Source: Suillus spraguei (taxonomy: Eukaryota; Basidiomycota; Agaricomycetes; Boletales; Suillaceae). Taken from it: a DNA stretch of 64,000 nt. Every line of letters begins with the position of its first letter. Within the stretch, counting starts at the first letter, position 1. Positions 22,939 through 35,231 of this stretch are shown one piece after another. A program made the translations under genes and the position numbers. The DNA lies in contig JABCPU010000117.1 of NCBI GenBank assembly GCA_016800925.1, positions 62,001-126,000 of the forward strand, written 5' to 3'. The notes beneath the pieces are model-generated. The model did not search any database. It was not told where the DNA came from and saw nothing but the letters and a program-made list of their open reading frames with translations.

Positions 22939-24009
22939 TTGCCGAAGCCTTCTTTCCTCCTCCTCCTGATACTGACTCTGTCCCACCAGACTGCATATAC
23001 CCTGATCCGATCGCCCCACACACTCCTTTCACCGCCGACTAACTCTCAAGACCCATCACCAACCTCAGTGGATATAAGGCACCAGGCCCTGATGTTTTGT
23101 AACATTGTATTTAAACGGTGCTCATCCACCCTGATCCCACACCTCGTTCGCATCTTCAATGCGGTCTTTACCCACAAGACATACCACGAACCCTGGCGTC
23201 GAGTCACGACTGTAGTCCTCCGGAAACCTGGTAAGCCCAACTATTCAGTACCCAAGGCATACAGACCCATTGCCCTTCCTAACACAACCTGTAAACTACT
23301 AACGGCAGTCGCTGGGAAACAACTAGCCTATATCCTAGAACGCCATCAGCTCTTACCGAACACTCACCTCGGAGGCAGGCCTGGACGCTCGACTACTGAC
23401 TCCCTGCATCTTCTAGAAGCCACCATCAAAGATGCGTGGCGCTCGCATCGTGTCGCATCCGTCCTCTTCCTCGATATCGAGGGAGCTTTCCTCAATGCAG
23501 CCACTCGCCGTCTCCTTCATAACATGCGAATGCGTCGCATCCCACGAGAACTGGTTGACATCACCGAACGAGTCCTTTCAGACAGATTCACACAGTTACG
23601 ATTCGACGCTTACACCTCGGACTGGATTCCGATCACGAACGGTATAGGACAGGGAGACCCCCTGTCCATGATCTTGTATATGATTTGTAACTCTGACCTA
23701 GTAGAAGTTGCGCGACCGAGACAAGGCCGGGAAACTCTTAAGGAGCTAACTCTGGCATTCGTGGATGACGCTGCATTCATTGCGATAGCGGATGACTTTG
23801 ACACAGCGCATGATATGTTATCAGATATGTTAGAACGCCCAGGAGGTGGTTTCGAGTGGTCACGCAATCAGAACTCACGCTTCGAAACTAATAAATTTGC
23901 ACTGATGGACTTTTCAATGAACAGACATAGACACCGTCCCAACATGAATATTAATATTCAAGGCTCAGTCATTCGTCCTACTGCAAGTCTGCAACCCATC
24001 GATTCCTAG
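22939..24009 (+). pseudogene. LINE reverse transcriptase domain
   Basis: A 356-codon open stretch covers the polymerase core: AYRPIALPNTTCKLLTAVAG, HLGGRPGRSTTDSLHLL, SVLFLDIEGAFLNAA (first Asp), GIGQGDPLSMILYM, and LAFVDDAAFIAIADD with the FVDD catalytic box at 23758-23769. Catalytic residues are intact, but the reading frame is closed on both sides and must shift to reach the RNase H part. Confidence 0.8.
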
Positions 24010-24081
24010 GCGTCATACTGGATCAAGAGCTTCGCTGGTCAGCTCAAGTCGACAACGCCGTGGCCAAATCGTCTCTCCACC

Positions 24082-25383
24082 ATGGCCAAAGGAATACCAC
24101 TGCCTCTCATGCGACAACTTTATCAAGCAGTGGCAATCCCGAAGATGACTTATGCTGCCGACCTCTGGTTTACGCCGGCCTTCGAGGATGGCGTCGACAT
24201 CCCCCAACGCAGATCCATGGGAGTCGCCAAAAGATTATCTTTCGTTCAGAGACTGGCCACCTTAGCTATGACTGGAGCAATGCGAACTACTGCAGGAGAT
24301 GTCCTAGAAGTCCACGCCAATATCCTCCCGATCCCACTCGCCCTTCACAACATATTTCACAGAGCAACCATTCGTTTAATATCCCACCCAGCAACTCACC
24401 CTCTGTATATCCCAATCCGGCGCGCCGCCAAGCGCTATGTATCATCTCACCGTTCTACCCTTCACAAGCTTACCCATCTCTTTTCTATTATTCCAAATGA
24501 AATCGGAACCCTGATACCTGCGCAACGTCCTCCTACCACAAGAAACCCCTTCAAGTCTAACATTGCGTCATCAAAGGAGGACGCCACGAAACTGCATGAA
24601 CAACTGACGGAAACAATACAGGTATACAGCGATGGATCAGGCCATAACGACAAGATTGGAGCATCTGCAGTCCTGTTTCGTGCAGGTGCCGCACCACGAG
24701 TCCTACGCTACTACCTAAGAACCAAGGATGAACATACTGTATTTGAAGCAGAAGAGGTAGGACTGACGTTAGCCGCAAAACTAATCGCTACAGAACGAAA
24801 TATTCAATTCCCTATATCAATCTCCGTCGACAACCAAGCAGCAATCCAGTGTGGCAACAGTTTCCGAACACGACCAGGATCGTATCTAACGGACCGTTTC
24901 CGCCGCATGATGCAAAAAGTAGCCAGTGAACATGCTGATTTCGATGTTATAGTGCATTGGGTCCCAGGTCATTCAGACATCCACGGCAATGAAGAAGCGG
25001 ATCGGCAAGCGAAGAAAGCTGCAGAAGGTCGTCGGAACAACAGCCTTCGCACGCAACTACCACACTATCTCCGTCTCAACGCACTCCCTCTCAGCATATC
25101 CACCCTCAAACAAGCACATCATCAGACCACCCAAGACCGTTGGGCTAGAATATGGGTTAAGTCCCCCCGTTTCGCACGAACGCACAGCATCGACCCTAAT
25201 ATCCTGCATCGTTCCTTCATAAAGCTAACAAAGACTTACCCTAAGCGTCTCACAAGTCTATCGGTGTGCCTCCGCACCCATCACGCCCCACTAAACCGAC
25301 ACCTTTACCGAATCAGCAAAGCTCCTACATCGTTATGTCCCCACTGTCCACACACCGCCGAAGCATCCACCATTTTCTGCTAG
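24082..25383 (+). pseudogene. LINE thumb and RNase H domains, C-terminal zinc knuckle broken
   Basis: The 433-codon frame carries LMRQLYQAVAIPKMTYAADL (thumb/connection). An RNase H domain follows with IQVYSDGSGHNDKIG (Asp codon 24631-24633), FEAEEVGLTLAAKL (Glu), ISVDNQAAIQ (Asp) and VHWVPGHSDIHGNEEADRQA (His/Asp). At the end, LCPHCPHTAEAS begins a C..C...H...C zinc knuckle. A frameshift near 25376 puts HFLLACPHYRQERHAL in another frame. Confidence 0.8.
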
Positions 25384-26079
25384 CATGCCCTCACTACCGT
25401 CAAGAACGCCACGCCCTTATATGCGCGCTGGGCCGCAAAGCCACGTCACTCCCATACCTCCTAACGAATGAAAAAGCCATCCCACATCTTTTACGATACG
25501 TCAATGCCACTAACAGAATGAAATCCACCTTCGGTGAAGTCTCCATGCTTCCGAAATGTTCGAGCTGACAGAATCGTAGACTTCCCCACCTCGTCATCTA
25601 TGCACGCCACCATCAATTAAACTACCTATACCCTCAAAATAATCAATAAACTCAAATCTATAATTCTACATTAACCAAAACCACAATCACTCGCCTATAC
25701 GGAATCACGGCCTCCATTGGAACCAGCCAAACTTCGAAGAATAAGATCCTCCGGCACCACCAGGACCTTCCTTTCTTTACCATAAAATGCATCCAACTAG
25801 ATTCCTATACCAGTCGCTATGCAGCCGAGAACGCGTTCAGAAGATCCTTACATACACAGATACAATATCGCGCGTTTATATCAAAGTCACCTCTCCTTCG
25901 TTAGATTGCATGTCTAAAACGCGCGGCGGACCGACGGAGGCAAGCCTCACATCGGGGCATTCATGAATCTAGAGGCGCGTGGGGGCACAGGGGCCCCCAA
26001 GATTAGACAGTACTGTCTTACATAGAGTAAATCTCTCAAAGACAAAAACCTTGATTTAAAAAAGAAAAAAAGAGACTGT

Positions 26080-26340
26080 GACAAGCAGCCAGCATCAGGC
26101 AAGCGAGCCAAATGACGAGAACACGAGAACCTGCACCAACTGAGAGCGGGACACATCCAGGGCATCATTCAGTATCAAGCCAAAAGACCAGGACATGGCA
26201 CTCTCTGAGAACAGGACACGGCCACAGTATCATCGGCGTCAGAAAACCAAAAAAGAAGAACACATACTCTGAGAACGGGACGCAACAAAAGCGCCATCAG
26301 GGTTGGGTATAAAGCAAGCCAAAAAATGAGAACACCCACT
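26080..26340. repeat. degenerate ~70-bp repeat array, block 1
   Basis: Units resemble the series ACTGAGAGCGGGACACAGCC, CATCATCAG and CAAGCCAAAAGACGAGAACA. Several units are visible but diverged. The same consensus returns at 26640-26845. Confidence 0.6.
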
Positions 26341-26379
26341 ATCAAGGATAGACAGGCTCGGACTAGAGACGGGAAAGGG

Positions 26380-26525
26380 AATACTCAGTCTTACTTAGAA
26401 AGACTGAAGACTACAGCACATGCATACCTAGAGACGGGAAAAGGAAGACTACGTATCGTTAGGTATATGTGAGTAGACGTGAATTAAGCATGCTCACCTC
26501 AGTCTTAGTTAGAAAGACTGAGGGG
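26380..26525. repeat. duplicated hairpin unit
   Basis: CTCAGTCTT and AAAGACTGAG arms enclose a short loop at about 26383-26407 and again at about 26500-26521. Each lies near a copy of CTAGAGACGGGAAARGGAA or GGGGAAAGACTA. This is a direct duplication of a small stem-loop. Confidence 0.65.
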
Positions 26526-26639
26526 AAAGACTATGGCATGAAGGAACTATTAAGACGAGTTGAAACGGAGAACGAAAGGAAAACGTGTATTGATAAGAGA
26601 TGGTGTATGTAAGATAGAAACATACAAAAGACGTATCTT

Positions 26640-26850
26640 GACACCCACTAGCTGGGAGTGGGATGTAACCAGCGCATCATCAGGGTGAGTAAGTGAGCCA
26701 ACGGACGAGAAACGCACTACCTAAGAGCGGGATACAGCCAAAGCATAATAGTAAGCAAGCTAACAAACAAGAAATACACTACCTGAGAGCGGGATGCGGT
26801 CAGAGCATCATCAGCGTCGGGTAAGCAAGCCAAAATGTAAGAACAGTTTA
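26640..26850. repeat. degenerate ~70-bp repeat array, block 2
   Basis: Three diverged units can be aligned: ACCTAAGAGCGGGATACAGC, ACCTGAGAGCGGGATGCGGT and AGCTGGGAGTGGGATGTAAC. Each is followed by GCATCATCAGNGT and a GTAAGCAAGCCAA-like segment. Confidence 0.65.
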
Positions 26851-27033
26851 CTACAGGACCTGGTTTCGTCGCTCCGAAGGTCGAATATGAAGGCAATTCT
26901 AGGTTGATGGTGCAAGCCACAAGAGTTGCATCCTCGGCTTAGGCTGATGGAGAGAGGAGATGGCCCAGCTGGGTGCCCAGGTCAGTTCACATGTGCATTC
27001 CAGTTATAAATCAGCGACCCACAGCTTCAGGCA

Positions 27034-27060
27034 CACATCAAATTCGACAAATTTGATGTG
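27034..27060. repeat. perfect 11-bp stem-loop
   Basis: CACATCAAATT and AATTTGATGTG flank the 5-base loop CGACA. The role is unknown; it could be a transposon end or a protein-binding palindrome. Confidence 0.7.
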
Positions 27061-27094
27061 TCGCAGCTTGAGCCAGTAGTCGCAGGGGTGAATT

Positions 27095-30000
27095 ATGGCA
27101 CCGTCGCCATCTCATACCTTTGGACACTCAACTTTCGTGTCATGCAGGTTTCCGAGCCCCAAAAGTGTACCTGGAAGGAGAGGACGTCAAACGACAAGAA
27201 ATAGTATCTGTTGGAAAAGATTAGAAGAGATATTTGCAGGATGGGTAAAAATAAACAACAAAGCACCAAAGCTACTGCGTGATGCTCTGATGACGCCTCC
27301 TGGAGGCCTGTCTTCGCTGCAATAGCCTGCCAGTCTAGTGCACCTCCTGGAGGCTTCACAAACCGCCGGATTGAATTAGAAAAGGAGAAGAAGAACAGGA
27401 AGAAACAGGGACCCACCTTGAATTTTCAACTGTGCGAAGGACGAGAGCACAGGCTTACTAATCACAATCAAAAAGGAAATACCTTTTGGACAATTCAAAT
27501 CCATCCAAGCACTTCCCGCCATTCGTAATGCAGGAATTAGCGATTAACCACCCCTGCACACAATGTATATTACTTCTGGAAGAGACAATTTCGGGAATGG
27601 GCTGCCGTGTAAAGACACGTTAATGCACGTGACACTCGAGACAGACAATCGACATAGTCGGGCGTTCAACACAAGGGTTGATACGTGACAAAGATAGTAT
27701 GTAAATATTGCAATTGTGTCTGAATTTTTATCTAACAAGTTAACGTCTCCGAATACTCCTGCAATATTAGGAAATGATCTCTGGAGTGTGGCAGAGTGTT
27801 TGCAATGATTCAGTTTTGATATTTTCATAGCATCCTATCATGGCCGTGCGCTCACGACTATTGAGTTTGAGGTTGCGTGTTTCCTCCATGCTGATGCTGT
27901 CATTTGGATGAACCGGATTGCTGCCTGGGTATCGAAGAAGAGACCTGCTTATAATGCCTATTTTCGTCCTTTCCCAGCCTCTCAGACCATCTTTGCACCA
28001 TCGTGAAGAGTATTAGCAATGGTTTAGATTGTACACGCAATTTAGAACAACTTTGGAGGCGGAGAGCTATTGGTATCTTGAAGATATTTTGCAATACTGG
28101 CGCGTACAATGATGTGTCTAAATCATCGCGATCACTCTTCGGCAAGCTGGAACGCATGTCCAAGTCGTCTCTCGGAGCTGTCGAGTCTTTGCATGGCTTA
28201 GGTTTTTTTCGCATAATGGATCACTTGTTAGATAGCATCATGGAGCACATGTCAAAAGCTATGTGTGACCTGAATTCGGAACATCATCGCATGGTTTGCG
28301 TCGAGATTGTGGATGACATATCACGCTGAGAATGTAGTGGGCGGTGATTCCACATCTCATAATAGTTCTATTGTGTATAGCGCGAAGGAGTGTAAATTTA
28401 CTAATAAATTTTGCCTGTATTTACATCCTTGTCCCTGACGGCAACCATATTACTGGCAAGTGTGTTCGCTGCATTTTCATACTCCTAGATTAAAATAAGT
28501 AGATATCTGTATGTAGAGAGCGAAGCCACATACATTCTTCTGCTCTTCGCTTGAACTCGAATTCACTTTTCCCTTGCAGCTGGCCTTACTCTTTCGTCGT
28601 GTTCGAACCAGTGCGATCCACTGTAGGAGGATCTCGAGAACTATGGAACTCGACGTGGAGACTCGGATTTGATTCAGCGGGGAAGATAATGATTTATCAA
28701 TTTTTGCAGCAGCGAGTGCTGTTACAGAACTATGATACTGTGTTAGTAATGGAACAGATAAAAATCAACAACTTGCAGAGTATTTTGAGATGTTATTTGG
28801 AGAGGCTTATTTTCTTGAGCCATAATAGCGGCGATGCGACACAACAGCAAGCCCTAAATCAGCGACAAGAAAGGAATGTAGAGGGTGCGCGAGACGAGAG
28901 GATATAATGACAAAACGACATGATATGAGAAACGCGCGTGATGGGAAGCTAGTGCCGTCGGTTAAAAATGTCGCCGTTAATGTTCAGCGTCAACGGCCTT
29001 CCCATTTCTATATGTTCATCAGACTAAGACAACACAATATTGATGAAGATTCTTACTTACTGAGAAAACGTCACGGACTCGACTGAGGAAGTTGGCGACC
29101 ACAGGGAGATGGGGCATTGGTGGAAAGATGATGGTTATGAAGAGAGGCGGAGAGAAAAAATTTCCTGGCACCCAATAGAACTTTGTGGTTAATAATGTCA
29201 CAAAATTGTGCAAGAAAAAGATTTGTACTTGCTGTCGCACAACAGAGTACTCAACTCTCGAGTAAGCAGCTGTCTGATGCAGTACAAAGTAGTTGATAGG
29301 TTACTTGTGATGGGATGTGTTTGGTTGCGTGTGTCGACGAGGGTGCGATTGATACGTACGAAATGTGATGCAATGCATTGTCGATGGGATGCGTAAACAA
29401 AGATATTATATACGATTATACAATAAATAATGTCTAGACAATATTCAACTCTATTGCAGCCATTTTAGCCATGTATAAGATTCACTGGGAAGAGCCGTTG
29501 AGCCTTTTTCCCAAGCACGTTTAAAATCACTGCGTGATGGATCGTGTTGGCATTTATGAGAACGTCTAAGAAAATCGACAAATATTTATTTCATAATGAA
29601 CCGAGGGCCGAAATGTTAGATGTATTGTACCCTCTTTCTCCACATATCATTCTTTGACTGAACGTATATGGACAATCAGGATCTAGGGTCACCGGAAATG
29701 AGTCCCCCGATCAGGGTTCATCCATCAAGACATGTGTTTGTATCTGGTGACTATACGTGCGGAATACCAAAAGATACTTCTGTATCTTGGGAGGAATGGA
29801 ATGGAGTGACAAAGAAATTACCTATTTTACGGAAAAATGTTTTATTAACATCGTGTGCCAAACCTGCGCACCAGACAAATACCAGTCCTTCACGGAGTTG
29901 ATATGTCAAGTATTTTACATTGGTAAGACTGCCGTTAATAATCGATTGGCTGTAAATTTATATCCAATGTGGAAGCCAAGTCTCTAAAATATTGGTCAAC

Positions 30001-31624
30001 ATTTGCTTATATCTATTTAAAAATGTTGGCTTCTTACCTATGTTCCGTTGACCCTGAAACACATGAGTAAACTGCGCAATGATGTACCTAACTCTTTTTT
30101 TTTCGTGATCTACAGACTGGACTTTATGGCCAGTTTTTTGGATCGTCAGTAGTATCCCCATATGTCGCCATCATAATCTGATCCATGATATCATACATCT
30201 TTCAAAACCTATTTTGGATCCAATCCAAATTCATATAGTCCCTGCGTCCAGTGATATGATTTATGCCGCCTAATAATCTATGCTATGCTGTTATAGAGCA
30301 TCTGACTATGCTTTGGATCCAGAACTTAACCTTCCCCACAAGTTCCCAAAGCAATAGATCCTAGATCATCCAACTCGTGAAGCTACGTGAGACAAATCGC
30401 CATTCGGAACCACAGATATCAAACATACAATCCAGTGATATTTTGGGTGCCACTTTGATTAAATGGATATAGAATCTCGAAATGCTATGTACTAAGCAGA
30501 CCGTTAACCAACTGAGGTTTGAAGGTTGGACTAAGCGCGTGATGGATAGTTTGGATATTCACGACAGAATTATGATACACATTTAGATATAGTGCTGTGA
30601 CAAGATACAGCGACATCCTCAGAGAAACTCAAGTCACTTTGTAGATTATAAATTGAAATAATATCAAATAATCGAGCCGTTCAACGATAGCTCTATTTCA
30701 CAATATCCTCCTCTTGTCCTCCCCATTTACTCAATCGACGAGAATACAGTGAAATCTTGTGGTATTATGATTATCAAAATTTGTCAATCAAACGAGCACA
30801 AAGATAAAAAAAAAAGCATAGGCATAATCGAGTTCAACTCTGCCGCACAGTGCATTGCTTCTTCGTAATCCCGTCAAGATTGAGTGTGTTGTTGCTTGAC
30901 GACGAGGTACCCGTGGTTTCTTCAATAATGGTGTCGAGTTAGTTACCAACTCCTGTATATAGAATGATGCCCAAAGCTTCTCTACTTTCCTGTTCTGATC
31001 TGGAAGATAGTCATCAGAATGGCCATTAAAGCTCTACTTCTCGAGAGGTGTTATGAGGGCGAGCTCTGAGCCGTGATTCGTCGTAGTAATAGTGAGGTTG
31101 CAAGCACTGAAGAGGATGGGTTGAGGAAAGAAGTCACATATCCGCTTGCCTTGTTTTGCTTGCGAGTTGGCGTTTTGCATAGGTCACGCGCTTCAACTGA
31201 GCTTCAACTTCGTAAAGTAACTTTGTCTGGAATCATTCAGTCAACTTGTCGATTTCACACGATTCTAAATATATTTACATGATTTCTGTAGATTTTCCAC
31301 TTGCAGGTGTTCACTAGACGTGAAGTTAGATTCAATTGAAAACACTGCAGCAAGCCAAGCAATAAGTGAAATATATTGAACACGAATTTTGTGTAGGACA
31401 ACGATTGATACAGTAGCAGTATAGTGCAGAACAACACAGAGCCACAAACATGCACATAATAACGTAGATGGCAAGGCTATATAGTTCATGTCCAGTTAAT
31501 TGCGATATGGTGTAATGAATCCGTCTATTTGGTGACCTGTGGTGCTGTAACCTGTTGTGATATTAAACATACCTGCAAGAGCACACCATCTCAATCAATA
31601 TAAAGATTATATGTAGCTCACCAA
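27095..31624. other. AT-rich stretch with only weak coding signs
   Basis: No family could be recognised across this region. The most protein-like frames are plus-strand 28003-28329 (KSSRSLFGKLERMSKSSLGA, IMDHLLDSIMEHMSKAM), plus-strand 28551-28907 (IMIYQFLQQRVLLQNYDTVL) and plus-strand 29757-29987 (WSDKEITYFTEKCFINIVCQ). All are short and partial, and I do not claim them as genes. Confidence 0.35.
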
Positions 31625-31948
31625 TTAGGCCCAACCTAGGACGTTGCTAGGGTCGGATGTGAATGGAAGGAGCCCTTCTGTGACGTGTACCACACAGATA
31701 TTCCACAATTCGGTGCCACACAGTGATGCTAGCACTAGCGGTTGGAACATGAATGGTATGTAGACGTTTGGCGGATGTATGTCTGAATGTGGATACAATA
31801 TGGGTGTGAATATACCCAGAAATGCGAGTGATGGTTCCGTGGAAAGCTGAAGTAGCAGATGAAGAACTGACAACCAGAAATGTATCACCAGTCCCAAGTT
31901 GGAATACAGGATGCAATGCGGAAACCCATGCAAAATGTAGCTGCACAA
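31625..31948 (-). pseudogene. small unknown protein, family 'GDT' copy 2, probably broken
   Basis: One minus-strand frame contains VFQLGTGDTFLVVSSSS, then FHGTITRISGYIHTHI, echoing the GxGDTI and (F)xxTITxIxG...H series of the copy at 9893-10297. The matching C-terminal half falls partly in a second frame. The similarity is short and the frame is split, so this is a tentative remnant. Confidence 0.35.
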
Positions 31949-33395
31949 ACGCGGTGGCTCGTTTATGTCAAATATAGGGAGTACGTGTGCGGGAACGATA
32001 CTTCATGATTTCATGTGTGACACGAGGATTAGCATGGTATAGTGAAAATAAACAATTAAGATGTCCGTAGTAGTGTTGTTATTAAAGCGAAAAAAAATAC
32101 ACAAGACATGGTCGAAATCACCATCATCTTGCTCATCATAAGAATAAATATGCAACGACACTGATATCGGAAGGGAAATTGTCCAGGAACCCGTCGTCAT
32201 TAGGCTACTGGCATACGCGGACGGCCTAACTCGTTACAGATATAATTAACATAGCTCGAATCGGCGGGAAGACAACCGGTTGCAATGGAACGACGGAAAT
32301 AAAATGCTCACACAATGATACCATTAACGGGAGATAGTGGCAAACCAATGGGCACATTTTCAGCACACTTGAGTGCCAGTTTGCGCCGACCGTTAAAAAC
32401 ATATTTATTGGGATTCAATACAAACCAGCTGCGTGCATTCACATTGATTAAATATCCAGACTTAGTTGAAGGATTAGGAGTGACTAAACCAAATAATGGC
32501 GCTCATAGAGAATTTAACTACAAAAAACGTTATTCTGCTTGCATACCATGCATCTACTAATATTTGATGCATCTTGAGGGGAGTTATATTATTTCATTCT
32601 CAGATATGAATATTTTATCAGGCTGTGCTATTCAATTCCAGAACACGAATTGGGGACTTTGTTCACGAAAGTCGCGTCGAGGGAGGAAAAGCATTCCTGC
32701 CTGTATATTTAGGCTGAGCAGGTAGAGACAGATCCCACCGCACGAGCAACAAACATGATTAAGAAATGAAACGGCATGAAGAAAATCGTTGTGTAACCAA
32801 ACATGATATGGTACAACTTCAGGCTGCTGAAGTAATGCAGAAAGCGAATGAAACCCAGAAACTGCGACTGACGGAGATAATGCTCCGCATATTGTAGATT
32901 TACTGTAAGAGAAAGACCTCAGGATCCAACGAGTAGTGTCGATGAGAATAAGAAGGGATAGTGTACATCACAGAGTATCCTTTACGTGCGTAGTTCTCAA
33001 CGCACTCCGGTAGATTTCGGTTGTGAGCAAAATTAAATGCCTTGTTCGTTTTCGGCGACTTCCAAGAAAGATATTAATTTTTGAATTTTATATTTTTCTA
33101 GGACCGCACTCGGGTTGGGATGTGTCAATATAATGTCAGGGATGTGAAATGCAGGAACTGCTTCTCTATGTCTCTGTTAAATATTTTATATTCCAAAAAC
33201 CTCGGAAGCACGCTATAATATTTTTAAGCTTCCACGGTTCCGCACTATATTGGACATTTTGATCTGAGCCTTACTTCATTTTTTTTAACTATATATGGCC
33301 GTTGACATTTGTGTTGCTCTCAGATATAAATACCGCTGTTGTGCGCGCCGTCCCATCTCTATTGACATTATAAAATACTATTTCCCTTTCTCATC
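31949..33395. other. non-coding AT-rich stretch
   Basis: No gene is supported. An 81-codon plus-strand frame at 32315-32560 (GTFSAHLSASLRRPLKTYLL) is not recognisable. Confidence 0.4.
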
Positions 33396-33857
33396 ATGCC
33401 ATCAGCAAGTATACTATCTGTATATCCCATTGATAACCCATATTGCTCTCCAGGTGCACGCAACTTTATGTTCATCGGGTTTCTGAACATCTCTCCAAAA
33501 AATACAGTAGGGCTTGGAGATACCATTCAGGTGGTTGTCACTGCCAGCTGTTCATCTATCAGGCACTACCAATCTTCGTTGAATATCAAGCAACATTCAC
33601 ACACCTTCTACTGCACTGTTAAAGGCATCCACGGACATTCCCTCACCCATGTTGCATTTACGCTTAAACGCATGTCAACCAAATTCCAGCAAATACTTTA
33701 TATTCCCCGCGCTTTTTCCCGCCTCTCCATTTACCAGCGAACCTTGGGGTCGCTGATCACATTTCCGAGCCGCTGCCGCGATGCACGCCACTCGACATTG
33801 ACTCCAGGTTATGTTAAGCAAGTGCCATCTGCTGGTAAAAATGTGCGGACGGCGTAG
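33396..33857 (+). CDS. small unknown protein, family 'GDT' copy 3
   Basis: The ATG frame of 153 codons starts MPSASILSVYPIDNPYCSPG, then has NTVGLGDTIQVVVTASCSS and, ~25 residues later, FYCTVKGIHGHSLTHVAFTL. Spacing and key residues match the copy at 9893-10297 (INPSFS, LGVGDTIVV, ATITHIVG, HVKFGV). A TATA-like run near 33288 and CT-rich sequence before the ATG are compatible with a promoter. The C-terminal half may contain an intron. Function is unknown. This is the best preserved of the three copies. Confidence 0.5.
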   Translation: MPSASILSVYPIDNPYCSPGARNFMFIGFLNISPKNTVGLGDTIQVVVTASCSSIRHYQSSLNIKQHSHTFYCTVKGIHGHSLTHVAFTLKRMSTKFQQILYIPRAFSRLSIYQRTLGSLITFPSRCRDARHSTLTPGYVKQVPSAGKNVRTA

Positions 33858-34549
33858 GAAAGACACAGATGAGCTGCCTATAGTCATTTTAATGGTGTGT
33901 TTTTTTGTCCTATTTAAGACTCGAATTGTTCTAACTTCATGTACGGACAGTTGACTCTGCAATACTCCCTGAAAGCGTCACATTCAATTATTTGAATTTC
34001 CATCCAGTGAGAAGGTCACGTCTCGTCATTTTTATATTCTTGATATTTTTCATCATTGAAATGTACTACCTACGTTCATTTCCCCATGTAACTTTTTCTT
34101 AGTTGCTTTATGGACTGCCCGACGATTACTATATCTATTCCACTCGCTCACTACACAGCTATCAGTCTCCCATCTGACTCATTCATTGACGTGGCTACTC
34201 AATATATTTTGTTTCGTCTGATTTCAGAAATTATATGTCTGTCACAATTTGTTAAATAAAAAAGGGTGTACTTATAGTATCGCCGAATATTCCGGCCAAA
34301 CGACGCTTCCTCTCACATCAGATTGACATTCTCACGCTGGCAAAGATGATGAACGGATCAACACTCGACGTCCACTAACAGGATTTTGTCACTACAGCTT
34401 TCACCATAGTCAGACATCTTACAGCTGTTTCCATAATTATGCGGAAACGCAAAAGTTGAATTCGCATCTTGGACACATCCGAAGTAGGACCCCGAAAGTG
34501 TTTGGCTCACAGTTGCCTGCTCATTCAATGAAACACTTAAGCTGCTAGC

Positions 34550-35231
34550 ATGCCACCACGCACTGCCTCACTAGATATAAAAGCTCGCATACCTGCGTGG
34601 ACATTCTGTCACAAGTATTTGTCACTTACTTGGTATCAGGAAGATACTGAAATACAAAACTGCCACCTCATATCAGCACGCAAACAATGGACCTCGTGGC
34701 TGCCGTCGCAATCTCAGTATGAGTGATATTGCCTTAATCACTACAATCATTCGTCGAAATCCCATCATGTACCTTGATGAGCTACAGCACGAACTACAAA
34801 CACGCCGCAGAGTTTTTGTATCTCTACAAATACTTCTTCGCACCCTGTGCAGGCTACATTACAGCCACAAGGGTATCTCAACTCGTGCTCTTGATCGAGA
34901 TGAGGAACGGCGTGCCATATTTATGAATCATATTGCGGAAATAGCCTCAGACCCTGAAATACTGATGTTTGATGATAAAGCTGCAAAAGATGAAAGGATA
35001 TCGATTCGAAGATTTGGACATGAGTTTCTGCGAAATAATTTTCTTTGCCATCTCGGCATAATTATCCTTATTGTCAACGTCCATGACTTTCGTGCGACTA
35101 TAATCAAAAATAAGTGGGATCCCATTGTTACCGCAGCATCAGATGATCATACAAGGACCGACATACCTGCCGGCAGAACCAGAAAGGTATTTGAAGGTGT
35201 ACCTTTTCTTCTCAGTAACATTATAGAGTAA
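34550..35231 (+). pseudogene. Tc1-type transposase remnant
   Basis: From the ATG at 34550 the sequence reads MPPRTASLDIKARIPAWTF. After a one-base frame change near 34625 it reads LLGIRKILKYKTA and GPRGCRRNLSMSDIALITTI. It then reads in one frame MYLDELQHELQTRRRVFVSL, ILLRTLCRLHYSHKGISTRA and MFDDKAAKDERIS. This is the paired helix-turn-helix plus first catalytic Asp region of basidiomycete Tc1-like DDE transposases. The usual FGDEAAKDER is here FDDKAAKDER. The remainder after RRFGHEF does not match, so the DDE core is lost. It belongs to a different lineage from the element at 3567-5027. Confidence 0.7.

Larger units (their letters stand above)
21600..25620 (+). mobile_element. decayed LINE retrotransposon (Tad1/I-like, with RNase H)
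   Basis: A plus-strand, ~4-kb region carries in order an AP-type endonuclease, a reverse transcriptase and an RNase H domain, which is the order in non-LTR elements of the Tad1/I group. The gag-like first ORF is not seen, so the copy is probably 5' truncated. Stops and frameshifts interrupt every domain. No clear poly(A) tail or target-site duplication was found at the 3' end, where AT-rich sequence starts near 25620. Confidence 0.8.

Noticed and set aside
21600..25620. Active LINE
   Set aside because: Stops at 21861 and 22170, loss of the first ORF and several frameshifts exclude autonomous activity.
26080..26850. CRISPR-like array
   Set aside because: Units are diverged and of unequal spacing, with no constant repeats and unique spacers; the genome is eukaryotic.
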